64,000 nt of DNA from Diphasiastrum complanatum (taxonomy: Eukaryota; Streptophyta; Lycopodiopsida; Lycopodiales; Lycopodiaceae). The stretch lies in assembly GCA_029204225.1 (NCBI GenBank), contig CM055106.1, positions 5,000,858 to 5,064,857 on the forward strand, given 5' to 3'. The translations under genes were made by a program, and so were the position numbers. Shown in pieces: positions 24,457 through 36,042 of the stretch. The notes under the pieces were generated by a model. That model saw only the letters and a list, made by a program, of their open reading frames with translations. It had not been told where the DNA came from and did not search any database. Position 1 is the stretch's first letter, and the number at the start of each line of letters is the position of its first letter.

Positions 24457-25803
24457 ATGCTCCACTATCAATATACCACATGCCATCCTTCTTGAAAGGA
24501 GAAGAAGAGAAGCTTGATACCATAAAAGAGCCTTCTCCATCACTTGCAAATGCATCATCTTCTTTCTCATTAGAGACATTGGCTTGCTTGAGTTGGTTAT
24601 TCTTCTTGAAACAATTAGTGGCATAATGGCCTTTCTTGCCATAAAAGTAGCACTTGATCTTCTTTTTCTTCAACTTTGATGTAGAAGCTTGAGAGGAATC
24701 TTCTTCCTCTCCATCTTTGTCCTTCTCTTTAGCTTTGTCTTTAGAGAAATGTTGGTGTTGACCTTTGCTCCTCTCTTTGTGCTTGTCCTTGGAAAATAAA
24801 GCTTGGCCATCTCCATCATGATTGATTGAGAATTTGTCCATCCTCATGAGCTTGTTATCTTGTCTTGATTCTTCAGCAATAAGTACACCTTGCAAGGCCT
24901 CCAAGCTTGGTAGGTCTTCTTTGATAGCATAAGATTGGACAAGATTATCATATTCATCTCTCAAGCCATTGAGGATGACTTGGTTCCATGAAATTGGGCC
25001 TTGGTTGTATAAAAGTACAAATTCAAACATCCTTGATTTTCTGGTGTCGACATCTCCTGCCCAATCTGCATCTGTGTAGGCTTCAAGGATGTTGGCAGTG
25101 TGGCTGCCTCCGTAGCAGATGCTGAGAGTTTTCGTTGCTTGGATGTACTTCACGACCTTTGTTAGTGCCTTCCAATGAGTTAAGCCTGGATTTGACAGGA
25201 ACTGGCTGAGTGCACTGATCGAATATGCAAGGTCTGGTCACGTGCAGATCATTGCGTACATCAGTGAGCCGATGATGGATTGAAATGGATAGCGCTTCAT
25301 CTCCTCTGTTTCTGCCTTAGTTTGAGGAGACTGTTCCTTTGATAACTTTAGTCCAGAGTCGAGTGAAAAGTGACTTGGTTTGCAGTTGGCCATTCCATAC
25401 TTTTCCAGCACGTTGTTGAAATGTCTTTGACTCTCAATTCATAATTGGAAACACCCTCTCCACTCTTTTGGCAACTTTGGAGAGTGAGGAGCCTAGAGGT
25501 ATTCTTGGCCTCATAAATGGATTTGAGTGAATCCCAAGCCTCCTTGGCCGAGGTGCAACAAGCACTAATTTCTTTCAAAACCTCATTAGAGACATTCATC
25601 TTGATATAGTGTAGAGCCATTCTAGCTCTTTTCTTGTACCTTTGGACTTCTTGAAATACTTGAGGCTCCTCCTCAAGTCCAAGGAAAATGTCCATTACAT
25701 CTTGGAGAATTAGACTAGACTCCATTCTTACCTTCCAAATAGAATAATTGGAGGTAGATAATCTCTCACTTGATTCCAATAGGAAGGAACCCATGGAAGT
25801 CAT
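24457..25803 (-). pseudogene. outer copia gag with zinc knuckle and protease start, chimeric
   Basis: The gag begins MTSMGSFLLESSERLSTSNY at 25803 and has the gag core (RMALHYIKMNVSNEVLKEIS, then AKEAWDSLKSIYEAK). At about 25435 it changes into RT/RNase H-like sequence. Gag resumes near 24985 with LNGLRDEYDNLVQSY. A Lys/Asp-rich stretch and a zinc knuckle follow: CYFYGKKGHYATNC, with Tyr at the second Cys position. The protease active site IDSGA sits at the nested insertion point. Frame is broken at the left edge of the captured piece. Confidence 0.88.
24985..25435 (-). other. captured copia RT/RNase H fragment inside gag
   Basis: About 450 bases in the middle of gag translate as the end of RT and the first part of RNase H of a different copia. 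Visible motifs are PFQSIIGSLMYA, LTHWKALTKVVKYIQ, AYTDADWAGDVDTRKS and LLYNQGPISWN. It runs in the same orientation as its surroundings, has no LTRs or target duplication, and gag continues on both sides. Confidence 0.8.
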
Positions 25804-26532
25804 AAAAGTAGAGTAGATGACTTGTAATGGATTTCAAAATGTTGCTTCTCTCTCAATAATGGATCCAATAAAGGTATGCTACCAACTCCAAGATGAGATC
25901 TTGCAACTAGATATGAGATCAATCTCATTAGCTCTACCAATCTCTCTCAAACTAGATCAAACTTTCACTTAAAGATGAAGTATGGACAAAGTTTGGGTCA
26001 ACTTTTTTCAAACACGTGGAAAGCACTCAAAAAATCTACAAATCACTCAAATACAATTGGATTACATAAAACAATGTTCCTATGAACTCAAAAAATTGTC
26101 TAGATCTCTGATAGCCTAGATTGACAAGCTTTTTCTTGAGTTTTTGGATCAAACAGGCAAGATAGAGATCAAACAAAATGTGTCCAGCCAAGTTGGGTGC
26201 CCTACCCACCTTGATTCATTGGCTATAACTTTTGATTGGAAGATCCAATTGCTACACAATCTTGACTCTACTAGCTTTCTAGCAAGCTATCTAACATAGG
26301 TTTTGGATCTAACTTGGAAGAAAACCAGTTGATCAGAGTTGCATGTCCTTCACACGTGTCTGAGCACTAAAATCTGTACAGTACCTGATTAGGTTCAATC
26401 AATGTGATAATGAACCTTCTTGATCCAAAAATCTCAAAGATAGTAAGGGAGATGCAATCTACACTCTCTAGATCTTGATTTCAACGCAAATTTTCACACA
26501 TAATTTGATAGATGCATGGATATCTTAGGTCG
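25804..26532 (-). other. leader of the outer copia
   Basis: About 730 bases between primer site and gag start with no ORF. It contains CACACGTGTC at 26351-26360. Confidence 0.6.
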
Positions 26533-26544
26533 GCTCTAATACCA
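26533..26544 (-). other. primer-binding site of the outer copia
   Basis: GCTCTAATACCA on the plus strand, one base from the usual form, abuts the LTR start at 26545. Confidence 0.88.
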
Positions 26545-26841
26545 TGTTGAATTTCACACATGTGGGAGTACCCTAAAGTGTGATAATGATCTCCTAAGAC
26601 TTGGTGATTGTACAAAGATCAAGCATAGGTTGATAATCAAGATCTATCTCAAAAAACTAAGGCAAGAGCACTTGATTACATGCATATATCAATCAAACAT
26701 GTACATACACATGTGGAAACTTGTACTTGAAAAAAATAAGTATGAAAAGCCTTGCTCTTGAGTAGAGAGAGAATCCAATATGACTCAAAAATGTAAAAGT
26801 CTCATTTACTCTCAAAAACTCAAGTACATAACGAACCTATA
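26545..26841 (-). repeat. 5' LTR of the outer copia, interrupted
   Basis: It matches 16712 onward until ...GAACCTAT and then stops abruptly where a plus-strand LTR begins. The remainder of this LTR was not found in the window. Confidence 0.88.
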
Positions 26842-27364
26842 TGTTATGTCCATGACCAGTACAAAGGATTCAGTATACTCCTAGTCTTGGATACATGGTA
26901 CTCCAGTAAATCAAGCTGTTAGATATGCCAAGTTATACTACTGGACGTGACTCGAAAGTAGCTAATATCCTTGTGAGGCCCAAAACACACTAAATGAAGT
27001 CAGTATTAGGTTTAAGACAATCAAGACATGCGTAGAGTTATCAATATCAATCTATGAATAGAGGATCCATGCATAGAGACTCTATTCTAGATGAATCTAT
27101 GTATATGGGAGTTAGGACCTTGCATGACCATGTGCACAGATGGTTCTAGGCTCTATGTAAGGAGGCTAAACTCGCCCTACTACACACATTTGTCGTTGAT
27201 TCATTGCCAGAGTTTCACTCTACTTTCATGTTTCCTATTCCTTGGCTTGGGGGCGAAGCTTCTAGAGTTGATTGGTTGCTTCTACTTGGTTGAGTGGTTT
27301 CTCCATAGTGTTTTTTCTATTGTGTTTGTCTTGTAAGCATGATCTTGAGGAGTTTTCCCTTACA
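26842..27364 (+). repeat. 5' LTR of a plus-strand element
   Basis: A TG...CA block of 523 bp (TGTTATGTCC to TTCCCTTACA) is followed one base later by a plus-strand primer-binding site. It is inserted in the outer copia's right LTR. No second copy of this LTR occurs in the window, so the 3' end is deleted or so diverged that I cannot see it. Confidence 0.75.
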
Positions 27365-27365
27365 A

Positions 27366-27377
27366 TGGTATCAGAGC
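27366..27377 (+). other. primer-binding site (plus strand)
   Basis: TGGTATCAGAGC, the exact Met-tRNA-type primer site, one base after the LTR end. Confidence 0.9.
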
Positions 27378-30300
27378 AAGACTTACGAAGATTTTGGAAC
27401 TTGGAGAAGCGCTACTTTCTGTTGAAATTTTGGATTGGATCAATGAGATTTCTCTTCCAAGTGGATAGCAAGATGGCAAGTGGGTGCACTATCCCGGTTT
27501 CCATTTGCATTTTACTAGATCCATTTCTCTCGAGATTTTTTGGAGTTCATGGAAAATTGTCTTAGGAACCCAATTTGTGATGCTTTCTTAGAGCTTTTTC
27601 TTGTGTAGCTCAAATCTTTTGCAAATCTAAATTTTCTAGAAAGTGTACTTCCATTTTAGGGATCATTAATGATGAAATTAATGATGCATGCCAGTTCTTT
27701 TCATGATTTATGAGTCTAGGCTATGTTTTGGTCAAAAATTGCTTGTTTTTTTTTCATGTTTTTTGACTCAAAATTGATAGTAGGAACACAAATCTAGCAA
27801 GATTAGATCAACTAGATGGCTATAATTCTGTAAATGGGTTTGAATGTGCTAGAGAAAGAGTTGCATTTCATGAATTTCCACTTTATAGTGAAAAAAAAAC
27901 CGAAAAAGAGCTAAAAATTATGATTTTTGCTTGTTTTTTTTCATAAAGTTGGATAGTAGGCGGCTGTAAAACACCATGTAAAGCTTGTAAGGAGGTGAAT
28001 CAAAGTCTTTTGAAGCTGTCCTTGAAGTGAGAGCCAAGAATTCCAGTAATTGAGCTTGTATGAAGTAGAAAAAAGTGCAAAAAATGACAATTTTTGGTGA
28101 TTTTTGGGAGATGGATCTCTAAATCCATAAGAAAATCATTCTGGATTTTTTGACAACATGATTAGCATTCATTTTTACCTTCCCAGAAAGCTATCAGACC
28201 TTTAAATTGATGGTTAGTGGCTTATGCTATATCTCCATCAAGTTTGAAGCTATTTTGACTTCTACAAATCAAGAAATTTTCATTCTCAACCTATACTGCT
28301 TCTTAGAATCAGTATAAATGCTTCACGAAAGTCTAATAGACCATTTAAGACTGTTGATAGCATCACGTTTGGGCTTGGGGAGATGTTTGATTGATTTTAT
28401 AGCATATTGTCTTGAGAAAGTGCGTCCTACTACAAAATTTGAGACGCTCTGTTTTCACACGTGTGAAGCCTAGGTGGCAGACTGATGTGGCAAGTGTCTC
28501 GGTCACTTGGTCTCCCTTTGTTATGAGCTTTACATCATCCAATTTGGTGTCATGTAGCCAAAGTTATGGCCGTTTGAAATTTTGACAGTTTTGTGAGCAA
28601 AATTTGCAAAATTTTGAATTGTTCAGATTGCATGCCAATCATTTCCCTAATTTGTGGTACTGTGCTTGCATGGATTGATTGCATGTTGATTCTCAATATA
28701 ATTTTGATATGCATGAGAGATTTACAATCGATTTGAGTGGTCATACGCATGTGCTCTGACAGTTGGGTCACAAATCAGTGTTAGTGGCTGACAAATTTCG
28801 TAATATTGAAGTTTATGTAAAAAATTTCGTAATGACGTTTTTCAACCGATGTAGTGTGCTTTGCATGCTAGTAGGACATTGGTTTAGTGGCATTAGGAAT
28901 CGAACACTATTTTGATTTTTCAATTTCGATTGTCATTTTTGTACTGACAATATTTTCGTCATATTTTTTTGAATTACGTAAAATGAACCAAAAATTGAGT
29001 TTTTCAGAAAAATCAAAATCTTGGTCATTTTTTCGCTATCTATGGAATCGGTTTAGATTAGTGAATTGACTAAACTGAGTTTATCAGTCAGAGTTGGTCA
29101 CAATGTTTTCTCTAAGGCTAAATTATTTCCCGATACTAGATAATTTGAAATTGACAGAAGGAACCACAATGAATTGGTCGGCAGTTTTTACTGTAATGTC
29201 CTTTTAATTTTTGAAGTATGGTACTCCCAGGTTCAAAGTTAAAATTGGATTTTTTTCCTTTTCGGTTGAATTTCATATTTGGTTAGAATTTGAAATCAGT
29301 TATTTGTCTGATAGATTTCTAATCAATACTGATTGTTAGAAATAGGTCAAGTGAACGTTTGTGCTAGATACTCTTCAAAATTGAATTTAAAACTGTCAAA
29401 CAATATGAAACGACCAAACAATGAGTGGTAACATTACTCTTTGTCTGGACAGTGAAATCTTGTCTGAATACAATTTAAGAGTTACTGAAATCCTATTAAT
29501 AGGATTTCCATTTATGTAATTTCATAATCTGAGCTTGAATAGTTTTTGTCAATATTAACGGAGTAATGTCAAACCAGTCAATAAAAAGAAAAAACAGTCC
29601 AATTTTACTAAAAAATTTGTAATTGATATGAACTGATCAAAAATAAAAAAACTGATTTCATTTCCGGTTAAATTCTATGGTGAAATATATGCAAAAGATC
29701 AAACTAATACTGTTTTTCATACTAGTAGATGATTTTTGTATATCAGTAATTCAACTTAGGTATAAGATAGAAGTGAAATTGTTTCAAACTTTTTCTACAG
29801 TAATTAACTTTAGACATTTACTAATGTCATTATGTCTTTTTAGTACCTTAGCTGAAATAGATTTTCAGGGGACTAAAATTCCTAAGGGGGGAGGAAGAGT
29901 GGACATCAATGGTAGTAAGTGTGATCGGGAAATATATTTCGCAGTTAGAATTTCGGTAATCCCTGTAAATAATTGCTTAATACCGGATATTAATTTCCTG
30001 GATTAAATTCATTTAGTTGAATTAATAATTGATATCTTTGTAACCATTGAGTTATCCGCAATTTTGGATGTCAATTGTGATGTTAGAAGTGGAATCGGAT
30101 ACGCGGATTACATTGGATCTGCTAGTTGACATAAGCTAATTCCTAGATTTGATGCATCAGTAGGGTTTCAAAGCTTCTCACTAACCTGGAAGGTTCAAAA
30201 CATAATGTTGAACCATGTTAATTCTTCTATTTAAATCCTATGATCAGATGTGGATTTGTGGTATCCATCTGATAGGCATGCCAGTCATTCAAATAAATGG

Positions 30301-31500
30301 ATTCTCCAGTTTTTGGAAACAAAACTAATATCCTATATGGATTATAGAACAACTAGATGATCAGTGGATCTCTAGAATATCAGATGAGCCGGTTAATGGT
30401 TTTCTGGAAGGAAAAGTTGGTAGTATGGGACATCCGTAATTTTAGAAAGAAAATTCTAGGACTGTAAAGATCTGATGATCAATGGTGTATTTTAGTACCT
30501 AGTCACGATATGGGAAAAAGGAAACCATTTGGTACAAAAAACAATGGGTAATAAAGCCCCAATTGCCACAAAGGCAATGCATTTTCTCGTATGGGTCCAA
30601 AATGGCCTAAAAATAGATTATAATTCTTTTTCCTTGAAATATCCAACACATTTCATGTTTTTGGACATGTGAAACTATAGTCCTTCGGTCCTTCAGATAA
30701 TCACAGTATCACACCCTTATGACTTATAAGTAGTCAATCCTTGGATCACTCTAGAGTCCAAACCATCCCTTGAGTAAACATTCCTTTGTCTACCTTGAGT
30801 AGTCACTCCCTTGACTACTTCACACGGATGGTGAACCAGCCAGCTCAAAGATGTAAAGTCCTTCTCATATTATAGATTATATCACAACTCATGCATGTAA
30901 TTGATAATACATTGAAAGAAAGTTGCACAAAATTAATCAAATGCAGATATTATGAAAAAAGAAACTAGAAACCTTGTATCAGTTTCCTGCGTAAGATATC
31001 TTATAATTTTATCTTTTTAAGTTGTTGAAGACATGGCTGGCCATGAGTAGTGAGGACCAACCAAGTGTAAGATGATGGACGAATTGAACGGTCGAATTAA
31101 GTGGTCAAGTCATCCAATAGATCCTGTAGATTGCATATTCATTATATCTACACAATTTGCTTGCATATCCAGCTGCTATATAATTTACACAATTCTGAAG
31201 TAAAAATGCATATATTGAGGATTTTTGCACCTTTCCTCCATTCAGCTATTAAAAATCATTGGTTTTGATTTTTCTTTCGTCACCCACATTTTTGTAACCC
31301 ATTATAGGTTTGATCAAAGTGTCAATGCTAAGCATCCTAGTTATAATGACTTCTTATTGCAAAAAAATTCTTAACACCCTTCCATTGAGTTTCACATTTC
31401 TCACTAGACACAAGCTTGTGCAAGTTCCCTCTAACATCATAAATCACTTTCTAGTGAGATAGAATGGCCATTGAATTATAGAAGTGGACGAAGGCTTCCT
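27378..31500. other. noncoding region downstream of the primer site
   Basis: Four kilobases without recognisable gag or pol on either strand. The first 2.5 kb is rich in T runs and could be the noncoding internal part of a large non-autonomous LTR element. A purine run (AAGGGGGGAGGAAGAG at about 29883-29898, followed by TGG) resembles a polypurine tract, but what follows does not match the 26842 LTR. CACACGTGTGAAG occurs at 28457-28469. Towards 31500 it should grade into the 3' flank of the kinase gene. Confidence 0.45.
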
Positions 31501-31557
31501 ATTTTATTTCACTGCTGTGGACTACAAACAGGGACTTTAGGCAAAGCAATAAACGAA

Positions 31558-31563
31558 TTTATT
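31558..31563 (-). promoter_or_regulatory. candidate poly(A) signal of the kinase gene
   Basis: The minus strand reads AATAAA about 200 bases after the proposed stop codon at 31761-31763. A second AATAAA lies at 31503-31508. Plant signals are loose, so this is only a candidate. Confidence 0.35.
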
Positions 31564-31760
31564 ATTTCTTGCAGAAACATAGATGTAATGAATCTTCTGT
31601 TCTGACACCCAGGTTTGAACTTTGAAGTTTGCTATGCATATGATTACTTTCCCAATGCAGGCATTCTCATTTGCAAGGATCTTGTTGAATGTTTCATGAA
31701 AATTGCCAGCATTGCCTAAACTAATGCGAAGTTGTCACATGGTATAGAAATGTTGCAGGA

Positions 31761-31978
31761 TTAGGAAAGAAAAGCAAGTAAGCCAACCTCAAGAATCCAT
31801 TCATGCTCCAGCAGTTCCTCAGGAGTGAGCCTTTCACTTTTGTCCCAACGCAAGCAACATTCCAAAAAATCTACAAATACTGGGTCATTACACTTGATTG
31901 CAGCCCCAATGTTTTTAGTTTCTGGCCAGTACCTTCTACCCCAGGAATGTATTACAATCTTTGGACGGTTGTTGCTAT
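31761..31978 (-). CDS. DYRK kinase, last visible exon (end of C-lobe)
   Basis: The acceptor AG lies at 31980-31979, and the exon opens by completing an Asp codon split with the previous exon. It encodes SNNRPKIVIHSWGRRYWPET, KCNDPVFVDFLECCLRWD and RLTPEELLEHEWILE, which is the end of a CMGC kinase C-lobe with its conserved Arg in the ERLTPEE segment. Reading on, eight more codons (VGLLAFLS) lead to TAA at 31763-31761. GAG|GTTGGC at 31787 could instead be a splice donor to a further exon that I did not find. The kinase domain is complete either way. Confidence 0.85.
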
Positions 31979-32450
31979 CTGGAGAAAATAGTGACAAAGT
32001 CAATAAATCCAAGTCTCATGATTGATGTTGTCCAAGATGAGAAAAAAAAAAGACATTTGCTTTTTCACTTTTCTGGCGTCTTTAAAGTTCTCATACCTAC
32101 TTATTCAGACATTTAGAGAGAAGATAGTTTTCCTTCCAAGTTTCAACACATTCACCAGCTTGCATAAACCCTCAGATTGTATATACTATACTGGTACTTC
32201 CAGCAAGAAACACTCCCATGCACTGCATATTAAGGAGAATTTGACTTCTTGTTGGAGTAGAGAGGAGATTATATATACCAGTTTTAAGCATTGACTTGGA
32301 AAAAAGATCGAGAATACTAGATTTACTGGCATGGTTGAAGCTTAGAGTGTGTATTAAGCTAAGCACTGTATAAATCCCCCCCTCCCCCCCACAATGCTAA
32401 TTTCCTATTGAGGATCAATGTTGCGACATTATCAAGGCTAGGGGATTTTT

Positions 32451-32610
32451 TCACTGATTTGACAGATTTCACAGATTTCACATGATGTAAAGATGATTTG
32501 ACAGATGATACAGATGATTTGAGTCATTTGACAGATGATTTCACAGATGATATAGATGATTGACAGATTTCCCAGATGATTTCACATGATTCACAGATTT
32601 CACAGATTTT
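32451..32610. repeat. degenerate tandem repeat in kinase intron
   Basis: About 160 bases are built from irregular copies of CAGATGATTT and TTTCACAGA. The stretch is low complexity and noncoding, inside the intron 31979-34929. A C-rich run (CCCCCCCTCCCCCCCAC) precedes it at about 32376-32392. Confidence 0.8.
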
Positions 32611-32937
32611 TTTGGCCCTTTTTTTGCATATTTTTGGGTTATTTTTGGGGGAGAAACTAAAAACAAAATTAATTAATTAATTAACTAACTAATCAGTACG
32701 GTTCACCACGATTCTGGGCAAAAAAATTTAAGAAAGGTACGGTTCACTGTACGGTTCTCAGATGTGTAGTGAACCGATAACGATTCATTAATTCTATGGA
32801 CCCATGACTTTTGTGCACTCATTAAGAAGTCAATCTTTGCAGTTTTTTATAGGTTGCTATATGTTAGCAGGCTGTAATTTTGCTCTGTCTGATTTTGTTC
32901 AGAGTTTACGGAAGGCTTTCAAGTATATCTCGCAGTA

Positions 32938-33430
32938 TTATTGAAGTTGAGTCTTGAAAGGTCTATATGAGAGGCTAATATATGTCTTAAAAGCAGTAAT
33001 GTCGCTGTGAGGAAGAGAAATCTGTTGAGCAATGAAATCTTCATCTAGATCCTCAACAAAGACCAAAGCGTGTGGAGAAAGAGGAGGATCGACAATGGGA
33101 GAAGGTAGCTCTGAAGTAACACCGTTCTCAACAATGCTCAAGGGATCTCACTTATTTACATATTTCATATAGACTTTAACCCAATCCAATGTGCTCATAA
33201 GATCAATAAGGCATAAGATTCTATCATCAGGCGTCGCAGGTAAGCTCTATCGGTAGTAGTAATGAAATTGTGGATATCATTAGCTTTTTTCATACAACAG
33301 ATAATAGTTTGTATGAAGCGGTTAGGTGGAGGAAGAAGTTCACCATAACCAAGCATAACAACATCTAGAAAGCCATCCTGAGGACTAAACCATAGAATTG
33401 GAAGAAAGGCAAAGATTTGGTACTACCACG
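32938..33430 (-). pseudogene. unrecognised decayed coding fragment
   Basis: The minus strand gives protein-like text in two frames: LDVVMLGYGELLPPPNRFIQ around 33300-33390 and ALVFVEDLDEDFIAQQISLP near 33010-33070. A frameshift or stops near 33150 separate them. Codon use and the lack of low complexity suggest an old gene or transposon piece. I do not recognise the family. It lies within a kinase intron. Confidence 0.35.
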
Positions 33431-34009
33431 GCCAAAAGGTAGTCGAGTTTACATTACAAGGATGCAGCGAGAGAGAGTAACACAAATTTCACTTAGTCCC
33501 TCTTGAAAAAGCAAGACCAAACCTTTGAATCCTTTTGTCTTATAGCATAACAGGTTTAAACAAAGCTGTATAAAAACTTACAGTACAGAGTACCATAAAG
33601 CAAAGCAAGTTTTAGGAAACTCAGTTGTTCCGTGCCACCATCCCACAAAACAAAACTGCACGAGTTAGTTAATGAGGAAGACAGGTGTCATAGCTCAACA
33701 TCAGTAGATCTAACTCGCCTGTGGATCGTTTTGAGCACGATCTGAGGCCTGGAGCAGGGTCGCCCTACTGATTCCAAGACTGTAGAGTGTTCAATCAAGA
33801 AATTCTTTGGAGAAATGTCGTACGTCTTGCCCCAATATCACCGTATCAGGGCATCCACCATACTGATCAGTTTTAGGCAAGTAATCCTATCATTACAATA
33901 CAATCAAAGCAACCATAATCATTCACTAAAATGAAAAAGGTCTAGTTTGGTCATAGAAGTCGGTATCAGTAACGGACTTGGTTGCCAATGGACTCTATGA
34001 AACAATGCT

Positions 34010-34061
34010 TGGGCAAATCCATGCCATTCAAGCTAACCTGGGCAAATCCATGCCATTCAAG
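34010..34061. repeat. 23-bp direct duplication
   Basis: TGGGCAAATCCATGCCATTC (plus AAG) occurs twice, at 34010-34032 and 34039-34061, without mismatch. It is noncoding and within an intron. Confidence 0.85.
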
Positions 34062-34929
34062 TTTACCAAACCCAAGACCGATTCAAACTAAACAAATGCA
34101 CAATCCTGCAAACCGCTACACTTACTATAGTCCAGTAACATGTCTTTTTGTAACAAGTAGGATGTGGTCATCCGCGTCGGTATCAGGGTGAATCCATACC
34201 ATCCTGACCCGTAAGATTGTCAAGTTGTCTTGTACGAGCGTGGAACAATCTGAGCATATCCATGCTTTCCAAACCCACCAACAACCCATCTTAGTTGTAA
34301 TCAAGTGTAGAAACAACTTACTTCTATGTTCTACATGTATATGGTTCTACATGTATATCTTAGAGTCCAAACATTGCATCTAGTATGCAGAGGTTGAATA
34401 GGTTTCTTATGATGCACTCCAAAGGATGCAACTTAGTCAGCTGATGCAAGAGTGCAAAATAGATATTCACCACCAAATGGCCAGATTGAATATGAATACG
34501 TAGACTCATGACAGAGATCTATGTAAACGATATAAATTTGAAAAAGGATCAAGACTTTCATCACGAGCATGTGTAGGTATTTCGATGGACTGGTCAATTA
34601 GAGAGGACTAGGTATGTCAATTCTATGAAGTCAAGATATCTAAACAGTTTTTAAGTTTCCAATGTCCCTATGAGAAAATTAGAATGTACATTTCGAAAAA
34701 AAAAGAACATCTGTATTTTGGTCTTATAGAACTTCTTTGACTTTAACCACACCAAATAAAAAGCTTCGTACTCTGCTGAAAGCTTCAACTCTTCCCATAT
34801 AATCTTACAAAATACTAATATAACATTTAATCCTATGAAACAGCTCCTTCTACCTATATGCTGAGGACAAGTCATTATATCTTGTTCAAAGAATAAGACA
34901 CAAGGAGTGCAAAGAAGATATTTACTAAC

Positions 34930-35046
34930 CAAAGAACATTTTCTTGCGAGATGCCTGTTCTAGAACCAAGTTTGGGGGTAGCCCTAAAATTTCCATCATG
35001 CAAGCAAGCTGCTCAACTTCATTTTCCCCAGGAAATAATGGATGTC
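34930..35046 (-). CDS. DYRK kinase exon (C-lobe)
   Basis: The acceptor is TTGCAG at 35052-35047 and the donor G|GTTAGT at 34929. It encodes [20 protein letters not shown], then [17 protein letters not shown]. This is the segment after the SG of the preceding exon and is typical of DYRK2-like kinases. Codons are split 1+2 at both ends, which matches its neighbours. Confidence 0.93.
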
Positions 35047-35190
35047 CTGCAATTTTACGGATTTATTTCTTTTCAAACAAAAAGATTTTAAAATTTCTAA
35101 GCACAAAGCAATGCTAGAAGGTTTGCTTTTGGCATGTCTACTTCAGTGGGATTTAGCTCAAATACAAGTCAAACTAGAATAACTCCTTAC

Positions 35191-35256
35191 CTGAGAATAA
35201 CTCCGCAAGAATGCAGCCAAAGCTCCAGACATCAATCATTGTATCATAGGGAAGAC
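35191..35256 (-). CDS. DYRK kinase exon (helix F region)
   Basis: 66 bases bounded by CTAG|G and CAG|GTAAGG. It encodes LPYDTMIDVWSFGCILAELF; the Asp and Trp of DVWSFG anchor the C-lobe. Both split Gly codons agree with the adjoining exons. Confidence 0.95.
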
Positions 35257-35991
35257 CTAGGACATTAGAAACATTTCTTAAAGTAGTGATATATTGCATA
35301 AGAAATGACTGCTAGCTTGGTAAAAGAACTAATAAAGATCATGTAAATTTTCATTTGCAGTTCCAGGGTGCATCAACAAAGCTTACAATGATGTAGGAAT
35401 ACCAATTCATCCATACGGCAAAAAATTGGACACTAACACAAGAACAGAACCATTTGAAACCAGAATAAATGTCAATCACAGTTCAAAATGTATCAGGGAT
35501 TTCACTGGATTTGTTGGGCTTAGAAACCTAGGGCACGGGCACACTTAAGCAATAATGCTTCCTGCAGTTCCTATAATATTCACTGAACACACAAAGTAGA
35601 CAAGCAGATGGTGCCCACCGATATTGCTGACATTTATATATGAGCTGGAAATGCCCTACAACTAGGGTGTGAAATGGACGCGTGCAATCTAAAATAAAAG
35701 TGAGATGTTTTCAAAGCTGAAAAGAATCTGTCAGACAATTTGTTTTCAATGCACCAGCCAAGTTAAACTTTCCAAGATTTACATCGCAAGCTCCAATTTT
35801 ATTTGCCCAAATGATTTGCCATTTAATGCTCATTTTTTATTATATGGTTGAAGATGGGATCAGAAAACACTAGCATATTATAAAACAAATCTTGATGGTA
35901 TGTGAATTGACTTGAAGTTATTTTGAATTCAATTGCTAAATCTTATCAAACTTAACTGCAAAAAGCACCACATCTAGTAAATCTTTCTCAC
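35257..35991 (-). other. intron, 735 bp
   Basis: It begins GTGAGAAAG and ends CCTAG. No recognisable element lies inside. Confidence 0.8.
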
Positions 35992-36042
35992 CTAGGATCA
36001 CCTCTGGAGAACGATAGAAGCGGCTCTGTATATAACTATAAA
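35992..36042 (-). CDS. DYRK kinase micro-exon (activation segment)
   Basis: 51 bases between CTTGCAG and CTAG|GTGAGA. It encodes YSYIQSRFYRSPEVIL. YSY is the DYRK autophosphorylation motif, and SRFYRSPE is the P+1 loop and APE-type motif. It is too short for ORF scanning but fixed by phase and family motif. Confidence 0.95.

Larger units (their letters stand above)
19989..24461 (-). mobile_element. nested copia retrotransposon, ATGCT target duplication
   Basis: LTRs at 19994-20436 and 24016-24456 are flanked by identical ATGCT at 19989-19993 and 24457-24461. Without the element and one ATGCT copy, the outer element's protease frame reads on directly, which confirms the insertion point. It inserted after the outer copia. 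The internal region holds integrase, RT and RNase H but no gag. Confidence 0.96.
16712..26841 (-). mobile_element. copia retrotransposon carrying two nested insertions
   Basis: The left LTR starts TGTTGAATTTCACAC at 16712 and the right LTR starts with the same bases at 26545, next to a primer-binding site. Between them lie minus-strand pol pieces (17433-19993) and gag (24457-25803), split by a complete second copia at 19994-24456. The right LTR is itself interrupted at 26842 by a plus-strand LTR. The protein region has an integrase deletion, an RT gap and a foreign piece in gag, so it is not autonomous. Confidence 0.9.

Noticed and set aside
27366-27377. tRNA-Met gene
   Set aside because: Only the 12-base complement of the tRNA 3' end is present, as in a retroelement primer site; there is no cloverleaf.
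29883-29898. Polypurine tract that might mark the 3' LTR of the element begun at 26842
   Set aside because: The bases after it do not resemble the LTR at 26842, so no element end is claimed.
29677-30006. 109-codon plus-strand frame
   Set aside because: It spans a purine tract typical of LTR elements and shows no domain or codon bias.
30970-31000. Candidate final kinase exon after an acceptor-like TTACGCAG
   Set aside because: The 17 codons it would add have no family similarity, and the kinase domain already ends at 31788.
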